From Nipponacmea schrenckii (taxonomy: Eukaryota; Mollusca; Gastropoda; Lottiidae), in the NCBI GenBank assembly GCA_030562195.1, contig JAUJPP010000007.1, forward strand, positions 22,627,769-22,691,768: a stretch of 64,000 nt of DNA, given 5' to 3'. Below the pieces are notes generated by a model that searched no databases, had not been told where the DNA came from, and saw only the letters and a list, made by a program, of their open reading frames with translations. This document shows, piece by piece, positions 34,801 through 46,800 of the stretch. The translations under genes and the position numbers were made by a program. How positions within the stretch are numbered: the stretch's first letter is position 1; each line of letters begins with the position of its first letter.

Positions 34801-37800
34801 ACTTGGTGTAAGCATTGGAATTTATAAGCTGCCAGTTAAGTTCAAAATTGACAATTGTTTGATGAATGTTTTGCAAGTTATTGCCCTTGATTTAGTAAAT
34901 CAAGTCAAAATTTTATTGTGGGTGCAATAGAGGCTACAATTTTCAATGAATTTCGATGAAACTTGGTAAGAGTATTGAAATTGATAAGACAACAGTCTAG
35001 TTCGAATTTGTTGATTTTTTGATTTTTTTTGTTGAGTTATTGCCCTTGACTTAGTAAAATTGCATCAAAATTTTATTGTGGTTGCAATAGAAGCAACAAT
35101 TTTCAATGGATTTTGATGAAACTTGGTGTTAAGAGTGAAGAAGTACCCAGAAACTTCTGTGTAAAGCACTGGCCAAGGTCACAAATAAAGAGATAAAAGT
35201 AATCTACATAAAACAATAGACCATAATATGAAATTTTTCTTGTTAACAGTCTAAAAGAAGAGAGTATGATTAGGTTCTGAAAAGATAAAACTCTATGTAT
35301 AATGATTAGAATATGTTATACTTAATGAAAATGAAGAGAGGGGTCAAGTTATATTGGATTCAATGGGTTCGAGTCTACCACGGACCAGAAAATTACTAGG
35401 TTATTGTTACGCTTATAGGCAATTACAAGTCGTTTGGTATATACATTCAGAAATCTGTTCTGTAATTCACTGTAATACTGTTTGACGATGTATGAGGTTT
35501 TGACAGCTGTATGATTGAAGGTGGCAACAAATGGAATCATTTGGTTATCATGCTGGATGTTGAGTCCATATGGAACCACTGTTTGGAGTTGGTCCATCCA
35601 GTAGCTTTCTCTCTGTAATCGTTTGGTTTTTGGTTTGATAAGATAAGAGTCCGGAATTGATTCAATAGGCAAGATAAGAAGGTCTTCAATGGAATGGTCA
35701 GGTAAATTAAAATGATGAGAAATTGGTCTATTTTTGCTATGAATTATATCAAAGCGATGGCCGCTGAATCGAGTTCGTAATGCGTTCTGGGTTTCGCCGA
35801 CGTATATATTCACATGAAATTAGGTAAATGATATTTTTATTTGTACATGTTCTTTAATTTCAAATGTCTTTCCGTTTTTTTTTATTTTGAAAATAATGAG
35901 ACATATGAATATGTTCACAGGTGCGGCATCGAGAACTTCCACATGGTATTGCGCCAAAGTTATTTATTAGAGGAGGGGGTTCATTAATTTTCAAAAGGTC
36001 AAAAACAGTGTCATTTTTATACGTCCAAAATGTATTTTGGTCGTATATTGTGATCACCCCTGTCTGTCTGTCTGTGTGTGTGTGTGTGGGTGTGTGTGTG
36101 CGTGTGTGTATGGTGTCTGTTCACATTTTTCTTGTACTCACTCTACAGTCTACAATTCTCAATAGATCTTTTTTATTTTTGTTATATGGGTTAATAACAT
36201 TACAAAGAGGATCCCTATTGATTTTGGTGCTGATCGGACAATTTTTTGCCGAGATATAGCATAAAACTTCAGGGTAACAGTCTTGTACTTATTTTCCAGT
36301 CGACAACCAATCCGAACGCGTGAATTCAATAAACCCGCGAATTGTAGTCTCTGTCACCCAGACTAATTACTATTACATAGATATCAGAAGGACTGGATTG
36401 TCGAGTCTAAAATTTAATAAATTATGTCGATCTTGTCACTTCTACAGCTTAAATTTCTTTCTTTTTATATTTCACGAAGGTTTGTGTTTGTGTTATTATT
36501 TTATCAAAGTATGCATTGCATTCGTCAAACAATGTTATTATGACATGTAAAATAGTGAAAGTCAATATCTTGAGGACAGTCTTCTCAACTGACTTTCCAA
36601 AGAAAATCTCCGATTAAGTAGGTCAAATTCTGAAATGGATGTCCTACCCTACATTATGTTGGAGGGCCATATCCTCATATCGACAAAATATTTAAATACT
36701 GGTAGGCCTAATAAAGGTTTTATCTTACTAAAATTTATTTGATTCGTCCTGATATCAATAGCTTAAATCAGATATCGCTTGTAAACGTTGGCTTTTGTAG
36801 ACCTAAGTTTTATTTAGTTTTCACTTCAGAACACTTGACATCTGCCGACGACCGGCTTGAAATAGTGAATGTACATGTATCTTTTATAATAGAAGCAAAC
36901 CTTTTGTGAAAGTCGTGTATCAATCAATAATTCCTGCGATAAATTTCCCGACTTACTGCTAATCCCCATCATGTTTGTTAGATATGGTGTCATTAAAATA
37001 TTTGGCATGTGGGTTATTGGGGACTTAAAGTTGATCTGATCTGATTTTTGTGTTGTAGGATTCTTTTAACCGAGATATATCGTTAAACGTAGAAAAATAT
37101 TTAACATATGTATCTGTAGTATGGTTGCCATTTGGGCGTATTTCAATGCATCGCATTGCTATCTTTAATTTTGCGCAGGAATCGTTTGGAATAGCCCCTA
37201 TCTCTTAATTTGCTGAAAACTAATCTACACGCTGTATCAAAATCTACTTTTTTAGTGCAAATTCTAAAAAAACGCAAAATTTGTGATTTGATTATTCCAG
37301 TAAAAGTATGTTTTGGGTAAAAAGAGTTTTTATATAAAAGGTTGTGTGTATCCGTTGGTTTAAAAAATACTTTGATGTCTAATTTATTTGTTTGAGAGAA
37401 ATTTGGTCCTTTGAATACCGTAGTATCCAAAAAATCCATACTTTGTTCAGAAATATTCGCAGTTAGTTTTACAGAAGGGTGGTGATTATTTAAAATTTAA
37501 AGTATTGCCAAAAATTTTCTAAAGACTCAGACCAAATAATAAAAATATCGTCAAGAAACCTTCCATAGAAGAAAGGTTTAAAAGGGGAAATGGAAGAAAT
37601 TTCCAGTTCCCACTTGGCCATAAAGATATTTGCATAACTCGATGTGAGCTTTGGAATTGATAAGACGTAGTCAAGTTCAAATTTGACAATTTTTTTGATG
37701 AACAGTTTTTGAGTTATTGCCCTTGAATTAGTAAAATCTTGTCAAAATTTTAGATTTGATGCAATAAATCCTCCCAATTTTCAAGGGGATTTTGATGAAA

Positions 37801-40800
37801 CTTGGTGTGAGCTTTGGAATTGATTGGACCTCAGTCAAGTTTGAATTTGACAGTTTTTCAATGAACTGTTTTGAGTTATTGCCCTTGACTTAGTGAAGTT
37901 GCGTCAAAATTCTATTGTGGTTGCAATAAGAAGCTTCAATTTTCAAAGGATTTTGATGAAACTTGGTGTTAGAATTAATAAGACAGTAGTCAGGCTTGAA
38001 TTTGACGACTTTTTGTAATGAATGGTTTTTTACTTATTGCCCTTAGTAAATTCCATCAAAAAATTTTGTGGTTGCAAAAGAAGCTACAATATTTTAAGAG
38101 ATTTGATAAAACTTGGTATGAGTATTGAAAAAGATAAGATGGTGGTCAAGTTTGATTTGAAGATTTTTCCATTTGACAGTTTTTGAGTTTTTATACGCCC
38201 ACATGAAAATGTGGACGCATATTGCCATCACCCCTGTCCGTCCGTCCGTCTGTCAACAATTACTTGTGTACGCGATACAGGCCAGAGTTTTTATCCGATT
38301 TGAATGAAACTTGGTATGTGTATTCATCTTGATAATATCTCGGACATGTTCGAAAATGGCACGATTCCAGATGTCGGTTTATGAGTTTGGGCCCTTGATT
38401 AAATGAAAAAACGTTAAAATTTACTTGTGTACGCAATAGAAGCTGTAGTTTTTATTCGATTTGAATGAAACTTGGTATGTGTATTCATCTTGATAATATC
38501 TCGGACAAGTTCGAAAATGGCACTATTCCAGATGTCGGTTTATGAGTTATGGCCCTTGATTAAATGGAAAAATGTTAAAATTTACTTGTGTACGCAATAG
38601 AAACTGTAGTTTTCATCTGATTTGAATGAAACTTGGTATGAGTATTCATCTTGATAATATCTCGGACAAGTTCGAAAATGGCACGATTCCAGATGTCGGT
38701 TTATGAGTTATGGCCCTTGATTAAATGAAAAATTGTTGATATTTACTTGTGTACACAATAGAAGCTATAGTTTGCATCCGATTTTAATGAAACTTGGCAT
38801 GTGTATTCATCTTGATAATATCTGAGACACGTTTGAAAATGGCACGATTCCAGATGTCGGTTTATGAGTTATGGCCCTTGATTAAATGAAAAACCGTTAA
38901 AATGTACTTGTGTATGCAATAGAAACTATAGTTTTCATCCGATATGAATGAAACTTGGTATGTGTATTCATCTTGATAATGTCCCACCAGATGCCTGTTT
39001 ATGAGTTATTGCCCTTGATTAAATGAGAAAATGTTAAAATTTACTTGTGTACGCAATAGAAGCTGTAGTTTTTATCCGATTTGAATGAAACTTGGTATGT
39101 GTATTCATCTTAATAACATCTCGGACAAGTTCAAAAATGGTGCGATTCCAGATATCGGTTTATGAGTTATTGCACTGGATTAAATGAAAAAAAAACACAG
39201 AATATTCTGTTTGATGAAGTGGGCGTATGTTACCTTGCCTGGCAAGCTATCTTTTCCATTGGGTTCAATATTCAGTGTATGTTTTTTGAGTTATTGCTCA
39301 ATATGTTATTCAAATTCAAGGCTGCCAGTGGGCGTACATTACCTTGCCTGGCAAGCTATCTTTGAGTTATTGCCCTTGACATAGTAAAAATTGTGTCATA
39401 AATATTTTGTGAGTGCAAATGGAGCTACAATTTTTTAATAGATTTGATGAAATTTGGTGTGAGCATTGGGATTGGTTAGACACCAGTCGAGTTTTAATTT
39501 GACAAATTTTCCAATGATTTATTGGCCTTGACTTAGTGAAATTTCGTCAAAAATCTGTTGTAGTTGTATTCAATGAATGTTTTTTGAGATATTCCTCAAG
39601 TTAATATTCAAATACAATTCTGCCAGTGGGCGTATGTAACCTTGCCTGGCAAGCTATCTTTAAAGTATTGTTCACATCTACGGGTATATGAAATTATATA
39701 TTTTCACCAGGTAAATAATGTTTTTGAGAAAAACTGCCTCTTGAGAGTTGAGCTTGGCCAAAATTGAGACTATGTGTCAGTGGACTTTTGGTTGTCAGAA
39801 CAACAGAATCCTTGTATAATACAGTAAATTCATAAAACTGACATTAATTAACTGCTTAATTATCCATGAAGCAACAGGGAATTATTGATTAACACTTTAT
39901 TATTTTCAAGTGATTTATTAGACTTTACATGGATTCTGCGAATATATACTAATTTTGGCACGTTTGAGAGAATGAGTCAATTCTTTTGCCAAAAGTACAA
40001 AAATTTTTTTTTTATGTAGATTATTAGAATCCAAGACCAACAATGGATCAGGAGATATAGAGGTCAAGACATGTACAGAAACAAATGCACAAGACAAAAA
40101 TATTAAACCAAGGAAGACAAATCAATATGAACAAATAAAATTAGATATTGTAAGTCAATGATTTTAAAGAAACTTTGACTTTGTTACATTATTTTCTTGC
40201 ATTATATATGGTCTATTTAACAAAATATTATTGCCTTGCATTATATATGGTCCATTTTAGCAAAAAGAGTCGAATTAGTTTTGCCTTTTATTGATCTCAA
40301 ATAAAATTGGAATATGGGCATGTAAATATAATTGGAATATAGGCATGTTTCTTTAGGAGTATACATATTGTTTCACTGCCTTATTTGAAGATATAAAGTT
40401 AAAAATATAGAATGTTTTAATGGATGTTTTAGATAGCTGAAGAGGTCTGTCAACAAGGATGTCCAGCTTGTTATATTGAAAAATTTTTTAACCTTGAAGA
40501 ATATAGTAACCATATAAAACAGAAATCACATATCAAAGTGAAGAAACTAGCAAGAAAGGTATTTCAGATTGTCTGTCATTGATTATTTTTTTATACGCCC
40601 ACATGCAATTTGGGATGTATATTGTCGTCACTCATTTCAGTCTATCAGTCCACAATTGCTCATAAACACTCTAGAAGGCACAATTCTTGACAGATTTTGA
40701 CGTAACTTGTGAGTGTTTCGTAATCACCCAAGGATGTACCCTATAGAAAATCAGCGAAATCGGAAAAAACAGAGTTATTGCCATTGTTCTTGAAAACGCA

Positions 40801-43800
40801 TTCCATTTTAGCTTGTAAACCCTCTACAATGTGCATTTCTGGACAGATTTAGATGAAACTAAGTGTGAGAGTGTGTTGTAACTCAAGGATGAATCTTATT
40901 GAAAATCAGCCAAATTGAAAAACAATTAATATTAGTTACTGCCCTTGTTCTTGAAAACGCTTCAATTTTAGCTTGTAAACACGCTAGAAAAAACAATTTG
41001 TTATTATTTTGATGAAACTTGGGTTGAGTATTTGTTATTACCCAAAGATAAAACCTATTGAAAATCAGATAATTTGAGAAATATTTGAAAAGTCATTGCC
41101 CTTGTTTTTGAAAACGCGTTCAATTTTTGGCTCATAAACACTCTAGAATGCATAATTTTGACAAAACTCGATGAAATTGCTTGAAATCATCCAATGATGT
41201 GCCTGGTGAAAATTCAAAATATCGAAATATATTAAATATGAATTATTGCCCTTCGTTTTAAAAATCTTTCAATTTTTGGCTTGTAAACACTCTACGAGGC
41301 ACACTTCTTTTTGGATTTGACCAAACTTACTGAAATTGTTTGATTTCACCCAAAGATAAACCCTATTGAAATTAAAAATTATCAAAATATATTTGATATA
41401 AATAATTGCACTTGTTCATTAAAACGTGTTTGATATTTTGCGCGTAACCACACAAGGCACACTTTTTGGGCTTTAACTTCATCATCACTGGATGACTGTA
41501 ACAACTTTCTTGATAATTTGAACCAACAACATCCTACGATAAAATTCACCATGAACATTCATGAAAAACCTGTACCTTTCTAAGATGTAAATATTATTCA
41601 GCATAAGCCTCAATAAGCACAGGTCAAACATTAAACTTAATAAAGTAGGTAAAGCTCCTAGAGTAGCACCCCATTTTGATATGCCTGGACGTTCATTTAA
41701 ATCTACCATTCTACAGAAAATTTATAATAATGATAAAAGAAAATTAGATTTAGCTGAATCAATATGGATACATAAACTTAATACAGTTTGGCCCAGTGGA
41801 CAAAATTAATACAATCCTGATACTCTGAGGAACTTTTCAAAGGAGTTTATCCTTTGACATCATTCAATGATGACATCACGTTGTAGATAGTTGTTTATGT
41901 AACCAAGACGTCATGCTTTTTATGACGTCATCATTTTAAGTTTTTGCTTTTTAAATTGTGTTCCCTGAGGAAGTGTGTTTTTAGACACACGAAACATTGG
42001 AGGAATCAATGGTTTAGTTTGACAGAAATTTTATTTTCTAAAGCCTCATATCTTCATCCTGTCACAGGATCATTGTTTTAACAACTGAGATCACCATTAA
42101 TCATCTTCATGAGTGATTTTGTGTAACTCTCATCTTCAGAATTCACACATTATTGTTGACTTGCATAGTCGTCCAATCAAAAATTATTTACTATGAGTTA
42201 TTGCCCTTGTTTTTTAATTCTTTGTGGACACGTGTGCTGGTTTCTATATGGATTTTGAAGTAGAATTGGTGGGAGTGATTCTTATAACCAAAGGATGAAC
42301 CCTATTGAAAATCAGACCAATCGAAAAACATTTACTTTGAATTACTGCTCTTGATCTGGAAATGCATTTGCCTTTGTTCTTGAATTCTTTGTGTACAAGA
42401 TAGAGGGCTGGTTTCTTGATGGGTTGTGATGAAATTTGGTGTGAGTGTTAATATTCACTCCAGGATAATCCCTCTTGAAAATCAAACTAATGTAAAATAT
42501 TTTATATGAGCTACCGGTATTGCCTTTTTCTTGAAAATGTGTTTCATTCATTTTGGTTTATGGATTTTGATGAAACATGGTGTGAGTGTTTGTTTTAACC
42601 CAATGGTGAACCCTATAGAAAATCAGACCAATAGAAAATTGTATGTTTTTGATAAAATTTGGTGTGAGGGTTCAGAAAAAATCTTTTAATAACGGATAAT
42701 TCTTGTCAACCTCTGGACAAATTGGCTGCTATTATAAATGTGGGCATATTACGATGGCTATTTTTTTCTGAGATTTCTGATTTTCCTGTAAGATAAATAG
42801 AATAGAGTGAGCAGAAGCTAAATGTGATGTTACATCAAACTCTGAAATTGCATTTGTTATACAGTTTGCATTTAGCTCACTATCAAACTACTGGTGGTCA
42901 TATTTCCTTGTGAGACTTGCTGAAGTCCTATGTTTATTAATTTCAGAGATCAGATAGCATTATTAAAGATTTGATTTATGACAACAGTGGGCCAAATACA
43001 GAAAGTGGTAAATATATAGTTTATGAAATCTCTGTGGAAACGTGAATATCAATTGTATACAGCTAATTCTTATTTTTTATATGCCCACATAAAATGTAGA
43101 GCATAGATTGTCATCACCTACGTTCGTCTGTCCATCCTTCCGTTCCTTGACATGTCCATCCACAATTGCTGGTAAACACTGTAGAAGGCACAGTTCTTGA
43201 TAGATTTTTACGCAACTTTGAGTGTTCATAATCAGCGAAAGCAAAATATATTATAAGTAATTGGCCTTGTTCTTGAAATGCTCGTAAACACTCTACAATG
43301 TTTAGTTTAGTATGAGTTATTGCCCCTTGTTCTTGAAATGCTCGTAAACACTCTACAATGTTTAGTTTAGTATGAGTTATTGCCCCTGTTCTTGAAAATG
43401 CGTTTAATTTTAGCTCGTAACCGCTCTAGAAAGCACAATTCTAGATTGATTTTGATAAAACTTGAGTATTTGTTATCACTCAGGGATGAACCCCATCAGA
43501 TAAATCAAAAAGTTTATTTGATACAAATACAAATTCTATACAAATACAAATTCAATAAAATTATGAAAAAACTGGCCAAAATAGTTAATTATCTTTCCAA
43601 GGATGAACAGATTTGAAAATCTAAAATATTTCACTTGAATTATTGCCCTTGTCCTTTAAAACGCATCCACTTTTTTAGCTCGTAAACACTCTAGAAGACA
43701 TAATTCTTTACAAATTTTAACGAAACATGCTGAAATAGTTTATTAGAAACCAAGAATGAACCCTATTTAAAATATTGTTCTTAAAACGCATTTGATTTTT

Positions 43801-46800
43801 TGGCTCGTGAACAGGCTTATAGGCAAAATTCTGTACAGATTTTGACATAACTGAAATTTATCACTCAAGGATAAACCACATAAAAAATCTACAAATATAA
43901 CAAAAAATATTTAACATGAATTTTCTGCCCTTCTTCTTTAAAACATTTTTGAGTTTTGACTTGTAAACATTCACAAGCCACAATTGTTTGCTGATTTTGA
44001 TGAAACCTGCTGAAATAGTTTATCACCCGAGGATGAACCCTATTGCAACTAAAAAATACCGAGTTATTGTATTGTCAAAAGGTACAATTCTTGACAGTTT
44101 TAATTAAACTTAATTGCATCATTACAAGAAAGGTTGAATATTTCATTCTGGTGATTGTTACTCTGTACTGTTAAGTCTTTCTTCTAATTCAATGCTGCCA
44201 GTGGGAGAATATTACCTGCCTGGCAAGATATCTTTTAAATAGATGTGTGTATATATCATTGTCTATTAAATATATAAACTTTTTAAAAATAATTATTTAT
44301 ATGACAAAAAAAATTTGGATGGCACATCCAGATTAAATTCTTATTTACATTTTTTTGTGAGTCAGCACATTTATTCCACAGATACATTTTGTTCAAAACT
44401 GGACTTTGCACACACATACACCATTAGGACAGTTTTAGAAGTTTTCAATTTTCCATTTTTGATTGTTTTAATTTATGAAGTTTGATATTTATGTTTTGAC
44501 ATTCACCTTTATTGACCTTACCTTTTACATGGTATCTGCTGATACTGTCATATGCAATGTACATTTTTTTCAGAAAGCAACTTTGCATTCATGCTTTCAA
44601 AAATTCATTCATTTACAAGCTTAGAAAAAATCAAATGATTTTTTTTTCGTGACCTGTATGTGATTTTCCTGGTTTCACAACCTTCCAAAAATAACAACCT
44701 ATAGCTTTTGATTGCCCTGGCACAAGACCCAATGCACCTAGAAGGTTGATTTTTTGAAAGTACATGTATCTTAGAATTTGCCACATCATTGTCACAATTT
44801 GTGCCATGTGTGGCTCTATTTTATTATTGTTTTTAGGTCTAGAATTTATTCATAAAGTTGAGGGTTATTATTGTCAGCTTTGTCAGCTGATTTTCTGTGA
44901 AGAAATGGAAGCGAAAGTAAACCACTGCAAAACAGACACGCATATTATATTATTCAAGGTAGAATAATAACTATTTTTATATACAGTATAATGTGGATAT
45001 ATTGTTGTGATAGAATTTTTTATGGCGTGTTGGTCACTCAAACAAAATACTTCAAATTGAATTCATCAGAGAATGATGTCAAAAGATAAAACATGATGTC
45101 ATTAAGAGATTCTTTCCTTTTGGCACTTCACTGCAAATGATTGGTGTTCTTCACTATGTGTAAGTCTAGCTGAAAAAACTTCAAAGTGAAGTCATCAGAG
45201 AATGATGTCAAAAGATAAAACATGATGATGAAACTTTGTGTGAGCATTGGAATTGATAAGACAGCGGTCAAGTTAGAATTTGACGATTTTTCGATGAACA
45301 GTTTGTGAATTATTGCCCTTAGCAAAATCACTTTAAATCTCATTGTTGGTTCAAATTTTTAATGAATTTTGATGAAACTTAAAATAAACATAAGAATTTA
45401 CAAGAAGGTGGTCAAGTATGAATTAGACTATTTTTCCATTAAGGGTTTGCAAGTTATTACCCTTAATGTAGTAAAATCACGTCAACATTTTATTGTGGCT
45501 GCAATAGAAGCTACAAGTTGCAATGGATTTTTGATGAAAGTTGGTGTGAGCATTGGAATTGATAAGATGACGATCAAGTTTTAATTTGATTTTATAGTGA
45601 ATGTTATTTGAATTATTGTCCTTGATTAAGTAAATTCACAACAAAATTTTATTGTGGATGCAATATTAGCTACAATTGTAAATGGATTTTGATGTGTGAG
45701 CATTGGAATTTCAAAGATTTGGCAGTCAAGTTTGAATTTTATGATAGTTCAATAAGGTTTTTGCCTTAGTAAAATCGCGTGGAATTTGATATTTAGATAA
45801 TGGGTTTGTTTGTATATTTAGATCCTATAACTCAAAGGAAAAAATAATTTACAATGCTAATGTGTGGGCAAGGTATCTTAATGAAATATTGTACATTTAT
45901 CACCCCAGAAAAAAATTGTATGATTGAAGGTTGAATATTTCATTCCTGTGTTTGTTACTGTACGGTACTGTCAAGTTTTCTTCAGATTCAACACTACGTG
46001 GTATATTATCTTGCCTTCATTGATATCCTGTATTCTCTAAAGTCAATGCTTATACCCTGACTAATCCCTTCTAAATTAATTATTTCTATTTATATTTTTG
46101 CAGAATTTGATAGACAACTCGGATGCAATTGAGAAAGCTTTAGCAGATGCAATGATTAAAACACAAAATAAGAACTTGAATGAAACAGAAAATGTAACAA
46201 GACCATGCTCATCATCACTCATTGACTCAAATCTCAGTCAAGATATTAGAGATTTATGTTTAGATAAACTTGAGGAAGTTCTTGCTGAAAAAGAACAAAT
46301 CTCGTTAAGTAAATCTAAAGAATGTAATTCTGTGATGTTTACTGAGTGTAGCGATCTTGAAAAGGGATTTTTTACTGAACAGGAAGTGAAGGGTAATATC
46401 CCTTTCGAGTTTTGTCCATCAGTGAAAGATTCAAGAACTCTGGTTAAGAAAACAAATATATCTTTGGATACAATGACTGAAATAGAAGATGTGCCTACAT
46501 ATCTTAATCTTTCAACATCAGCCAATGTAAAAACAACAGAATCTTTGAAGAACTCAAGTATCAGTAACAAGATGGATATTTCGTTACCATATATACTGTC
46601 TAATACTGCCAACAGTCAGAACGATATGAAATTAAAATATTATGGATTGTTTCCAAACCAAAAGAAACTCATAAATGATTCTAGTTCTAATAGTGATGAA
46701 GAAGAGGCTCTGACAAACATTAAGGATAAAGTACCTATTGAAGACTTAACAACAGTTTCTCAAAATTCCACTTGGAGTCTTCAGCAGTGTGTACCATCAA

